Below are positions 9,158 to 21,333 of a DNA stretch of 64,000 bases, one piece after another. The stretch is from Bombardia bombarda (taxonomy: Eukaryota; Ascomycota; Sordariomycetes; Sordariales; Lasiosphaeriaceae). The notes beneath the pieces were generated by a model. The model did not search any database. It was not told the origin of the DNA and was given only the letters and a program-made list of their open reading frames with translations. Location of the stretch: the NCBI GenBank assembly GCA_030512295.1, contig JAULSR010000002.1, positions 4,340,001-4,404,000 on the forward strand. The letters run 5' to 3'. The translations under genes and the position numbers were made by a program. How positions within the stretch are numbered: position 1 is the stretch's first letter; every line of letters starts with the position of its first letter.

Positions 9158-11445
9158 ATGGCAAAGGGCGGGACTGCCACCGAGGGTGTCTACAGTGCCA
9201 CCTACAGTGGTGTACGTGTCTGCCCTTTTTGTCTTCTTTTCTTGACAGCCCCGTTGTCTCTGTTTGGTCGGCCCATTTACTAACTCCCTGCTGCTGCTGA
9301 TGTACCTAGATTCCCGTCTACGAATACCAATTTGGCGCAGACCTCAAGGAGCATGTCATGCGCCGTCGCCATGATGACTGGATCAATGCCACACACATCT
9401 TGAAGGCTGCCGGTTTCGACAAGCCAGCCCGGACTAGGATTCTCGAGCGCGAGGTCCAGAAAGATGTACATGAGAAGATCCAGGGCGGATATGGAAAGTA
9501 CCAAGGTGTGTACGCCATCTTGACTGTCTAACCACCCCCCAGACAAAACAAGCACATGTTAGGGGGCATGTGCTGACATCTATTCGCTTCCCCCTTCACA
9601 GGCACTTGGATCCCCCTCGAACAGGGCGAGGCGCTGGCCATGCGCAATCAGATATACGAACGGTTACGACCCATATTCGAGTATCAACCCGGGAGCGAGA
9701 GCCCACCGCCGGCACCAAGACATACTAGCAAGCCAAAGGCCCCAAAGGCCAAGCCTGCTGTTCCTACATGGGGCAGTAAGTCAAAGCAAAGCAGCTCGTC
9801 GCAGCCTAATAGTGTCTCACAAGCTCGCAAAGGTGCCCCTCCTCCCCCTCCTCCTCCCCCTGTTGTACAGGAAGAGTTCGAGAATGCCGATGTCGCCATG
9901 CAAGAGGCCGACACGCCAGACAACTTGACTGTCGCCTCCGCTTCCTACATGGCTGAGGATGACCGCTACGATACCTCGCAATACTCGACACAAAAGAAGC
10001 GGAAGCGGGAAGAGATGATGATACAGAACGTGACGGAGCAGCAGCACAGCATGTACGGCGATGAGCTGCTCGACTACTTTCTGCTTAATAGACCCGAAAG
10101 CGATCGAGCCGCATTTCGCCCAGACCCTCCTACTAACTTCCAGCCCGACTGGCCCATTGATACTGACGGCCATACAGCCCTACACTGGGCAGCTGCCATG
10201 GGTGATGTCGAGGTCATTAAGCAGTTAAAGAGGTTCGGTGCCAATCTGTACGCACAAAATACACGAGGCGAAACCCCCTTTATGAGGGCCGTGGCCTTTA
10301 CCAACTGTTTCGAGAGGCAGACGTTTCCTCAAGTCCTGAAGGAGCTCTTCGGCACGGTCGATGCACGAGATAACGCGGGCTGCACTGTCATCCACCACGC
10401 GGCTGTCATGAAAAACGGACGGCTCACCAGCCATTCATGTTCTCGACACTACCTGGACTGTATTCTTAATAAGCTTTTGGACACACACCATGCGGATTTT
10501 GTACAACAACTGCTTGATGCGCAAGACAGCAACGGCAATACCGCCGTTCACCTCGCCGCACAAAGAGACGCACGTAAATGCATCCGCGCCCTGCTGGGCC
10601 GTCATGCTTCCACTGATATCCCAAACAACGAAGGCGTTCGAGCCGAGGACCTGATCAAGGAGCTCAACGCTACTAAGTCTAAAGTCGCTCGCTCAGGGCC
10701 ACAGCGCTCGTCAAGCCCCTTTGCACCCGACTCACAGCAGCACCACGATGTGTTCCGCGACGCCATCGGCGAGTCCAACAACAAGCTCAATGTGAGCTAT
10801 CAGAGCGATGCCGCCAACACAGTGCAGTCTCGCATCACATCACTCGTCCTCCAGAAATTTCAAGACCTGGCTGGCAGCTACGATAACGAGTTCAAGGAGA
10901 AGGACGCGGCAGAGAAGGAGGCGCAGCGGATACTGTTCAAGACGCAAGAAGATCTGACAAATCTCCGTGACTCAGTCGCCGACCTGGAATCACGCCTCGA
11001 GGCAGACGAGGCGGCGGCCAAGACGGCCGCGGATGCTGCCGCCGCGCGCCAAAAGGTGCTTGCCTACGTGACCCACCAGAATCGCATCGCCGTGCAGGAA
11101 TCGGTCGAGCAGGAACTGTTAATGATGGTCAACGGGAACGGAACTAATGGCGGCGGCGGCGACCAGGACTTTGACACATATGATGACCGGCTGCACCTGG
11201 CCGTCGAGCTGCAGAGCATTCTGCGGGAACAACGGGCGGCCGAGGCCGAATATGTCGAAGCGCGGGGCATGCTTGGCACGGGCGAGAAGATCGACAAGTA
11301 CCGCCATCTGCTTAGGAGCTGCCTCCCGCCAGAGGATCAAGAGATGTTGGACGAGAACCTCGAAGACATGATCAAGATGATGGAAGACGAGGCTGAGGTC
11401 ATTGGGAGCAGGCCAGTTGAGCCCATGGGGATCACGGCTATGTAA
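9158..11445 (+). CDS. mbp1: APSES/KilA-N transcription factor Mbp1 (MBF DNA-binding subunit)
   Basis: Three exons, 9158-9211, 9310-9505 and 9602-11445, encode 697 residues. The introns are 98 and 96 bases and frame-consistent. The N-terminal DNA-binding domain (about residues 15-110) shows VMRRRHDDWINATHILK, the GFDKPARTRILE turn and GTWIPLEQG, diagnostic of the Mbp1/Res class rather than StuA. A Pro- and Ser-rich linker and a basic KKRKREE stretch (about 215-221, a likely nuclear signal) follow. Ankyrin repeats occupy about 270-430 (DGHTALHWAA, NGNTAVHLAAQ), then a coiled coil at about 480-580 and a C-terminal helical segment for Swi6-type dimerisation. In fungi, Mbp1 with Swi6 forms MBF, which drives G1/S genes through MCB elements. 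The start codon has a good context (aacaagATGg). No defects are seen. Confidence 0.95.
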
Positions 11446-11593
11446 GAAAGAAACGAGGGTGACTTTCCATGTTGAGCTCCCGGTGGCACATACTACTACT
11501 ACACTACGATTATGGATTTTGTGAAGGCTGTTTAGCCTTTAACCTGTCTTCCTTCTTTTGTGTTAAAGCCGACACTCTGGTCTCGGAGCTTAC

Positions 11594-11631
11594 CACTACA
11601 CGTTGTATTGGACACTACACGTTGTATTGGA
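11594..11631. repeat. 19-bp direct duplication in mbp1 3' region
   Basis: Two perfect head-to-tail copies of a 19-base unit beginning CACTACACG and ending TATTGGA, about 150 bases after the mbp1 stop. Confidence 0.85.
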
Positions 11632-12345
11632 CACATGCATTTTCGGAGATGAAAGTAATTGGTGTTATTTGGGGCATTGGTGGCATTACGCGACAGAAGG
11701 AGTAGGTAGGACGGGGCCAGTTGTTGTTTTCGTTTTCCCTCCCCCCTATTCACATGGGAGGAGATGTGTTTTTTTTTTGGCATTTGGCGTTCGCGGTTAC
11801 ACCCACCCGCGGGATTCTGGCGTCTGGGGTTGGATTTTCTTTATTGATACAGTCATGATATGCCGCATAAATATACCATATAGACTGTCTCTCACACATA
11901 GGTACACGCACAATTTGATGTACGATCACACATTGGTCCAAATACGAACGAACCCGTGCGGACACACGCATTGACCAAAACGGGCAAAAGTGATTCCATA
12001 TCATGTTTACCCAATTGGGCATGTCGCGCCATATTGGCATGTATGGCTACTTACCGAGGCTCGGTGGTTTACAAGGGGTTCTAACAACTTCTGCCGATAC
12101 TAGAAAGAGAGGCTTTTTGTTATACTTAATCCTTTTCTCTCTGCTCCTGTTATTAGGCGGTGACATTTCCCACGCCGTTGAATCTCATCTTGTCACACCT
12201 CAAGAGCCGTCATCTGGCCCGGGTCAGATGGAGAGATCCAACCGCATGTAACACTGCGTCTTTCCTTGCCATAATGCAAAGAGTACCGACCGTAACGCTG
12301 CTTGTCTACGGCGCACAACAGCAAAGGGAAATGGGGGCCGACCAA

Positions 12346-12366
12346 GCCAGCCAGCCAGCCAGCCAG
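12346..12366. repeat. AGCC tetranucleotide microsatellite
   Basis: About five tandem copies of AGCC, followed by a shorter interrupted run at 12373-12386. Confidence 0.8.
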
Positions 12367-15300
12367 CTAGCATCCCAGCCAGCCAGGTAGACAATATAGT
12401 GACATACATGGGTTGACGGCACGGGCATTGGTAATGAAGTACCTACCCTGACCGCCTCGTTCTCGACGGCTCCCCGGCGGAGAGGAGGATCACCTCCAAC
12501 TTGAAGACACCCTCATGCTCCTTCCCGCTGCCGTGCCTCATGCTGCCGTCCCTGCACGACAGTATGAGGTCAGCTTGGCTGCCACACACACCTTGGATGA
12601 CGGCGGGTGGGATTGTTCCCACCGCGGGTAGGACGAGAGAATTGCGTTCCCTCATTTCATGGGAAAGCTTAGGCTCCGGCTTTCACTTCGTCTACCGATC
12701 CATGCCTATGAGCATTGCCGTGGGAGGTATGATAGGAGAGAAGCGGTAAGGATGGGATAAAAGGATGGAAGGAGGTAAAGGGAGAGGGTAGACAGTCTGT
12801 AGAGCAAAAGAAAAAAGAAAATGGCAAAGACGAAAGTTGTTCCTGGATGCCGTCAGCAGAGCCCTACCTGTCATCAATTCTGCCTCTCACCAGACCCGAG
12901 TAGAGATGAGCGAGTTACAACCCATCACATCCCACCGAGCCCTACTCTTCGCAGAGTATGTGGGTTGAGAGGCTCGCCCGGTACCCTCATCCAGCTGACA
13001 TGTGATCCTTCGCGACCAACACCATCTCTGAGGCCTGCCTCATCATAAATGGCAGATGCATTCGATAGCATCGTTGCCACGGTCATCCAAAATACCCACC
13101 TCCTGGATTGGGAGAGAGAACTCCATCACCCACCTCCTCCCCAGCATAAGGCTAGCTGATAAGCCGCGCTGGTGACCAAGACAGCACGCCACATAGAGAG
13201 AACTATAGCTGAGTACGAGAGTCCACTTAAAGTCCAGCCTTGTCGAGCGATGTCAATGTCCTTCTCCACAGGAACTATCATCTACCCCGAGGTTTGGATG
13301 GCAAAGCAGGAGTGGATACAACCTGCGAGCGGTATGGCTCCGATTCAATAGTGGCCGATAGCTGTGCAGCTCTCAAGATGTGAATCAGGTGGTTGAAGTA
13401 AAGCCTGGAGCATGACTTTTCCGGCGGGGATGGATGCCTTGATGAGACAAGGCTGTCTTTGACATCTCACCGGCGCTTATCCCATTGCGCTGTTCAGGTA
13501 TATTTAAGGCGTAAAATAGGCGTTGATTGACTGTGAGATGAAGTTTTCAACAGATGTTAGGAACGCAACTAGTCAGCGCGAAAATTACTCGGTATCCAGT
13601 TGGGCCTTTGAAGGTCACCATCATCCAAAAGACCACCCGATCCAGGGAGGTAGTTGTCCAGCGCCGTATTAGCTGACTTTCGCGACTGAGCAAGAGAAAA
13701 AAGAAAAAGAGACGCGTACGCAATCACTTGCTCAGCCTCATATTTGAAGCTAGAATTGAGCCTTGCAATGGCCAGCTACGCTCGGCTGGCCAGACCGAAC
13801 GGCGAGCTAGACAGGGACCGGTCACACGACCCGCTTCATCGCAGTCGTACACAATAAAAGAAGTCAAACATGACGATGAATGGAATGATGAAATATATAT
13901 TCCGAACAGTTCCACCGTATCCTGTCCAGTCAGCGCACCATGTCTGGCGCGAGTTGTTGTGAAAGAAAAGGGTTGCCGTCGTTTGTCGCTTGGCAGGATG
14001 TCGTGCGGCGAATCGTGCGGCGAGAGTGGCGATCCAGCCTCTGGTTGGATACCATCAGATTGGACCTGGGTAGCATCATGAATGCATTTTGCGACCGAGC
14101 CAAAAAGTAACTGGCCACTTCCATGCCTTAAATGGATTGCGGCTCAAGTCAAGCTGAATGTACGTTGAGGTCAAAACAAGCAGCGATCACGAGTGTCTTC
14201 TGCCACTGCCAATCTTTGCAGGTGCCCGGCAATGTATCCTGTGGGTGTGATACGGGCGCCTGAATGGGATTGACAGGGGTTAGTATTTCGTAGCACCAAT
14301 CGATGGTCCAGGAATAGAAGTCGCCCCAAAGGCGGTCTCGTCATCATGCCGCCGAGAAATGGGGGAAACGATCGATAGGAGCAGGTAAAAAGAAAAGAAG
14401 GCATCGACCGGACAGTAAAAGTAGCGGTCAAGCAAACTCCAGGACCCCGTCCGTCTTAGGTGACAGCCCCTCTTGGGGTCGCATTCGGCGCAGAAAGCGT
14501 CGATTGTTGAACAGGTACTGGCAGGATTTGTAGGCGTGAGTGCGAATGCAAAACCCCGTAGCGCAGTCTTGGAATTTCTATGTATGCACATTACATGCCT
14601 GCCTCGTTAGCATGAACACTGGCAGGAGTTACGGCTGCCATGTGGCGGTTGGTCGCCCGGCCTGTCTCGGAACGTACCTGCATCGCTCATCGCTCAATAT
14701 CGCACATGGAAGGTTAAGATGCATCTGATCGAAGATAACGTAGCCCCATTGGACCAGACTGGTTTCCGAAATCAGAAGTTGGTTGCTGGCTAGGCTGTTC
14801 TACTGTTTAAGTCGTCTTGATTTCGCAACAATTATCTTAGAAGAAGTCGACAAGCCACGCGACTAGTCGTATGTGTAACACCACAGTCCACACCATCCGC
14901 CATCCATGCACGTGTACACAGTAGATAATCGTGGATTGCGTACCGCAGGGATCTGGGAGGGGAAGTGGATGTCATAAACGAGGGTTGTCCAGGGTCAATC
15001 TGGGTCGTGCTCTCGTAGGGCTGAAGGATGGTGATGTATCCAATGGTGTATGTCGGGATATGTGATGTACCTTACTTCGGACCGTCGGAACCAACCTAGC
15101 AGGCCTGACAGTGCACAATGCTACGCTCCGTCAGCAACGACTTCACATGGAGAAATAAACCCGTACATGGCAACTCACCTACATGCCAGGACAGACTAAG
15201 TCTAACCCTAGGTATACAACCCAAGGTCCCCGCTATCTCTATCTATCCAGTATAAACAGGTTGATCCCATAGCAAGAAAAAGGCAAACATCAGGAGTAAG

Positions 15301-18223
15301 CGCCAATCCAGCTAGTGTCATTTGTGCCGGTAGATTCGAATTGGGCGTGTGACCCGCCGAGAAATTAACAAGGTGAGGGTGCCACCCGACCTTGCCAGTA
15401 GTGACTCGGTAGTAAGCAGACTTCGTTAACGAGTGTGTCGTATTATGGGTTTAGGCAGGCGCAATTGAGTGAGGGTGTTATGTGTGGTCTGGACAGACGC
15501 AATAAGCGGCGAGCCCTCAAGTTTGTTGGTGGTTGACGGCGGTTGAATCCCGAGGTCGGATCGGGCATAGGTGACGACGAGCTTTCATATCACCGTCGAC
15601 CGAAGGATGGAGACACCCAATTTGGCCACCGACAGCCATGGTATGTACCTAGATTACGTAGAACGGAGTTAAGTGAGTGTGCAATTGCGGATCCTTGCTG
15701 ACTGTCCCTGATGTCGAAGAGGCTGATTCCGAGATGAGGTTGGCGAGCTGCTTGATCAGAGCTGGTTTTCCCTCGTCCAACTTTGCTTCTTCATCTTCGG
15801 TTGTACATCGCGTCTTGGGTTGGTACGCAAGTAATCCATAGGACCTTGATCATTCTGGACTCCTATGTTGGTCAGTTGGCGCGAGGAAGGATCGGCAAAA
15901 AGAAAAGTACGTACACAGTACAACAGGGGGCCAATCCGTTAGATCGCGAGTTAGTCGAGCTGGTCGAGCTTGTTTTCCTTGTCCTTCCTCCCTTGTCCTG
16001 CCTTGCGGGGCGGTCTTTTGCGACCGCGTCTGGCTGCAAGTGGGATGGCGTAATGTAATTGGGGCGTTCATTACCTGTGGAGGGAGGGACTTGGTAGTAC
16101 CTAAGTTTCCAGTACGGAGTAAAAAGCGTCAATTGTCGCAATCATCGCGGGGGTTTTTCCACACCTGTCCAGGTTAACAGGCTCGGCATTGAGACATCGA
16201 ATCCGGATGGAGATTACCTAGCAATGCGATCCCGAGAGAATCCACTCTTGTCCATCGCTGAGATTACGTGCCGCAGCAATCGCGACTCGCAACTGCCCCA
16301 GGCGTTGGGCAAGGTACTAATTAGGTAGGCGCGATCCCTCAGGGGGATGGCCTCCAAGCAAGCAGGCGCGATGGGATGGGCCGCGTCACAACCCAGAACT
16401 ACCTACCTTATCAGTACCTGACGAGTTTCCTTGCGTTGCGATGACGGCAAGATTGAATAATACCATCCATCCAAGCATGCCGCATCCAGCTTGCATCTCC
16501 CAGTCGATGCAAAGTTGAGGTAGGCAAGCTCGCAAGTAGGGTCGTAAGGCAAGGTGCTAAATTCAGCTCGACATCAAATGCTATGGCGGTGAGGATAGGC
16601 CAGGGGGGGCCTTAGATGGGGGCTGTCGGGCTGCAGGGCAGCAGGAGGGGTCGAGGGGTGGTGGGGTGTCTTGTGGGAGGAGGGTTCCCGGGGTCCCGCT
16701 CTGTCATGCCTGCCCTGCCTACCCTGCCTGTTTGCACGCATGCATGTACCGTACTGTACAATATGTACTGTACATCCATACCTACACTACAAACATGCAG
16801 TGGTGGGGCCAACAAGATACACCTCAGTTAGACAAATGGAGGTGGTTTCAGGCTTCCAGATTTTGAATGTGTATGGCCGCATGCATGGTTGAGCGGTGAT
16901 GGCGATCATCAATACCTAATCCCCGCTGCCGGCAAACTACCTCACCTTACCTTGGGAAAGGTCGAGCCTGCCCGATGGGGGGTGGGCAACTTCGTACACC
17001 TCACCCAGGGTCTAATTGCGGCTCACCACACCTCTGAGCTGACCTCGATTCGTCCCCCAGACGCCGGGAATAAAAGATAATCCACCTAGGTAAGGTACTG
17101 GAGGCAAATAGATAAACGCGAGCAAAGTGATGGTGTCCCAAGCGCCTGCGAGGCACTGCTTCCAGCCCCAAATAAAACTTGATACCACCCGCCGTGCAAC
17201 TGCAACTTCAACTTTATGCAGCTGGATGAGGGGCTCGGCAGAGCACGGCAGTGCGGCAGCACAGCAGACACTGACAGCCCGGTGCTGCATATACCTAAGG
17301 TTACTGGTAGGTGTTACCTACGCAGTATGCAGATACCGTACCAGGTAAGTGAGGTAGATGAGCATCTAGGTTAGCAGGTGTGCCCCTCGGTTGAAGTTGC
17401 CCCCCCCATCCAATCTTGCCAATGCCCGGGCATTCAACGGCATTTTTGTGGCAGGTGCGATGGAGAGCCCCATCATCAAAAGTCTTCCTAGGCAGCAGTA
17501 GGGCATGGCCACATGGCCAATCCAGGCTGTCCTGTTAAGCCGAAATCTGGCAAGGCAGGAGCCCCTCCCTCCATTGCTGCTCTGCCATCTTCCAGAGCGC
17601 AAAGCTCGACCCTGTACTGTGGGCCTTCTGGTCAGAGGAGAGAGACATGGCCACACAACTTTCATGGTCGATTGGGCATTTCTAGTTATGTTACTTGGGC
17701 AAGGAGAAGAGCTGAGGCCACGCGCGCGGTTCTTTGCTCCCTCCCTACATCGGCTTTTTCTTCGTACTAGGCCTCATGGGCCTCAGTACGACTTCTGGAC
17801 CCCGAAGAACTGACTTACCGTAGCAGGCAGTGGCACCTTGAAGCATTACATCGCCAGTCAATTCAGAATTCAGCCCGATATCAACCACGCCCCGACCTCC
17901 ACTCTTTTGGTCTTATTAGAGTCGACATACGGGCGCGGTGCGAATGTGGGTGGTGCCCGCTGGTCGCTGGGCCTGGCGGAGCTTCGGAGCAAGAGACACC
18001 TCAGCTATGCGGCCAGGGCACCGTCACTGCTGCACCCACTGATGCAACCCAACTGCAGCACCGGTACAGCACCGGGTACCTACTGCTTGGCGTGCCCACC
18101 CACCTACATTACCTCCCGGGAGCTCATAGAGACCTAGACAGGGCTGGTCTTCCGCGCCGTTTCAAACCCACCCACGCGCATCTGGAATACTGCACTCACC
18201 CTCCCACCCTGCATGCATGCTAC

Positions 18224-18256
18224 CCACCACCACCACCACCACCACCACCACCACCA
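18224..18256. repeat. CAC trinucleotide microsatellite
   Basis: About eleven CAC triplets in tandem inside the gene-poor region, with no supported coding frame around them. Confidence 0.85.
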
Positions 18257-21200
18257 ACGATGGAATGGATGCAGTCCCTGCCTGCCTTACCTTCGATCTG
18301 TCGGCCACAAGCGCCAACACGCCGAAATTAAACGGCTTTTACCTCGTCTCAGGCTGACTGCCTACTTATGTGTCCGCATACCCCACGAACGCTAACGGAT
18401 ACGCGCACGACAGAGCGCTGTACGTTGGTTACCTGTCACCGCATCGTAACCCGTCTTAAAAGTCCTGTCTGCAATCTCGGCATAGATGCGATGCGCGATG
18501 CGATGCGACCACCAACGAATTGAATGCGAGCCGACACCGCCACGGCGGGCCCATGTGCATTCAAATAGGGCTGGCTGGCTGGCTAACTGATAGGATATCC
18601 GACGGAAACGATTCGGCCCAGCAGATTCGGCTCAAGGTCCAGCTAGCACTGCTGAATTACCCCGTCGTCCTTGTGTGCGACAGTGTGTGGCGCCGCGTCT
18701 CCCGTAGGGCTCGACAATCGACATGAACAGCTGAAGAAGTGTGTCTTTGCCTAATACGGTCGTGGAACAGGGCCCATGTATCCGCACACTACCACAGTAG
18801 GCTGCGGAATACCTTGCCTTAATATAGGCCATGGCTGAACTAGACCGTTACTGGACCCCGCCCTCTGCTTATTCGCTACAAGATGCATCTTTCTGCACTT
18901 GTACCGAGTATCCGCAAGTGACGATAGTACTGCTCCTCGGTGTCCAAGTCAAAGACGGGTTAGCTTTCAATCGGCGAGGCTGCTTCTTGCTCTCTGCACT
19001 AGATCTGCCCTCCAACACACGGTAGGGCCCGTGGTTTCATGAGGAGGGGTGTGACTACATCTGCTGTACCACACTACGGCAGTACCACGGGAAATCCATG
19101 GACATGATCTTGATCCATCTGGTCTTGGCTTGCCCGGGCTGTTGGGGGCACGGTACAAGCGGTCAAGAATTGACGCTTGACGCGCCCAAGGTCGCGGCGA
19201 CATGGCACAGCGACCAAGGTACATACCCCGTACCGTACAGTACAGTACTCCGACCTTGGTGGTTATTCCGTATTCTCTTCAAGCACTCTGCGCCCTGCAC
19301 TACACGCACTCCACGCGCACTCATCTAAATGTATGGGGCTATAACGCTACCGGGCACTTTGGCCCTGCTCTGCGTTCAAAAACTACCCGATTCCGGCCAT
19401 GTGGGCTGAAGAGCAAATGTCCGGCCATTGAGTACGCGGGACCAGCAAGGAAGCACTCGACCACCCCCTTGTCCCGCTAGACGACAGGGAAGGCAAGGAT
19501 AGCAACCCTATTTACGAGTCCAGTGCGGCAACTTCGCCTTGTCCCACTTGTTTCCCACCTTGGTGTCGTGTTATGTAGGTAGGCAGGCGAATTCTTGCTG
19601 GCGGCTGCTTCTCGCCTCGGGCCCAGCTTATTACAGTCACTCGAGAGCCGCGCATGAACAAACACGGGCATTGGGCGCAAGTAGGCCTCGTCACGTTTCT
19701 GGGCCTATCATGATCTCTCGTGTGTCTGCGAAAGCCGCCGTGTGCAACTGGCCGTCTCTGTCCTGGACTTGAGCTGGCCTGCCATGCCAGCCCAACAAGC
19801 TTCCAATAGTCCTGACAGGTCAGTGCATGGTTCTTGTTGTCATGTCACTTTCGCCGCTCACCTAATGTTTGTTCCCTTGACCTTTCTAATGGTCTCTCGA
19901 GCAGGGTACGAACTCGGCTGCTGCCTTTACACATGCACGCTAGACAAGACTAATCAGTCCCCTACAGCTGACTGCGTAGCATCTCAGCAAGCCTTTCCCA
20001 CGTCCGCCCCCAGTTCAAACTCCTCAAGTACATACGCAGTCCGAAGTACTATGTATGTACATACACAGTAGTGCACAACACCTATTTCCTTTCCTTTGAT
20101 CTTCCCCACTCAATGGCGCAAAATTCTCCTTCGTTTGGGTGCCCGTGGCTGGTCAGCACCAACACAACACGCCTGTTGACCTGTCTGTCCTCTTCGTGTT
20201 AACAACCCCTATCCCGGTATTCGAGACCTCCAAGTTAGCATATGCGCGCCAAAGATTCGACGTATCCACTAATTCGTCTTGTCATGGCTGCCGGCCTGCC
20301 TCAAGTTGTTGTCATTGGCTCTTCCGCATCTGGCATTTCCAAGAGGAGGCTGACATGCACTTCGGTTGGCGTCAATTTTAGGCCCAATTTAGTGCTCTTA
20401 GGCGTTAGACCAGTGCTGCAGCCCTTTTTCGATTGCGAGCGTTACCCTTCGATCTGATCTCTATCCGGTGCCCAGCTTCCCATGTCCTGCAAATGCATCA
20501 GTGATGCATATGCCCCATGTCATACAGCTAGTTGTTGGACTCCATCAAGCATGCCCTTGGTCATATAAGACTACTTGACCCCCTCACATGCTCTGAAATG
20601 AGGAAATCGGCCTCTGGTAACCCACGGGATTGAGCCATCCCCCCAGTCACTCCTTATGTTGCAGAGGCAATAAAAACACGGGCGGTTGTGACTTTCGGTT
20701 TATGTTTGTTGAACTTGTGGGTGCGAGTTATATTCGCCAACCACTTCGTCTCGCGCTTAGCCCCCGTCCACAGCAACTCCATCAACAAAGTACCTTTTGT
20801 TTGTTTATTTTATTACGCCTCCCCATAGTCAGGGTATGTTATTCTCCCCTTTTTTCCACCCCCATCCACAAGCCAGCCAATTATTTTACTTTCTTTTATT
20901 GTGCAAAACAATCCCCCCTGTTTGTATACACCAAGTACTTGGCTGCGAGGCTCTGCCAGGTTATGTATCGCACATATTATCTATTTAAGTTTGGGCATGT
21001 GCCTCTTTTTCTAGGCTTCATTTCAGGTCTTGTTTGTTGTCTTCTCTTGGTCCCTAATTTGGTCGTTACTTTTTCACAGGCGAAGGCGGGCAAGACCACG
21101 ACCCTGGAGGAGCGTTTCGAAATCTCCCAGTCCAAGCCACGTCAAAGTGCCCCTAGCTCGCCCTGACTGGCCTGGCGACAACCAGATATCCCAGCCCGGG

Positions 21201-21333
21201 TCCCCTAGCTTATAGCGCCGGCCACTTGCAAGGACCAGGCCTACAGCGGGTAAACCGCTACTGTCAACCTTTCCATAGGGATCGGTAATCTCCTGTCTCG
21301 GGCCTTCCAGCTGTGAGAAGCCCTGCTGCAGGT

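Larger units (their letters stand above)
11446..21333. other. 9.9-kb gene-poor region
   Basis: No open frame here has family-like sequence, plausible splice partners or steady codon use; the longest are short and low in complexity. It holds microsatellites (12346-12366 and 18224-18256), many CCTACC/GGTAGG tetranucleotide runs, and repeated GTACTGTAC / GTACAGTAC blocks near 16750-16780 and 19227-19247. A 12-bp palindrome GTATGTACATAC is at 20053-20064. The last 600 bases (20700-21300) are pyrimidine-rich with several donor- and acceptor-like sites, so they may be a spliced leader of the next gene. Composition does not look like an AT-rich transposon graveyard. Confidence 0.6.

Noticed and set aside
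7322..11445. A RiPP biosynthetic cluster around the UstYa-like gene
   Set aside because: No precursor with signal peptide and repeated dibasic-flanked cores, and no partner enzymes, were found. Mbp1 and the SET gene are not cluster genes.
18213..18395. Frame with poly-His or poly-Pro run
   Set aside because: It is simply the translation of the CAC microsatellite.
20630..21166. 178-codon frame upstream of the 21.3-kb gene
   Set aside because: Hydrophobic, Cys/Phe-rich translation of a pyrimidine-rich leader, with no steady codon use; more likely 5' leader or promoter.
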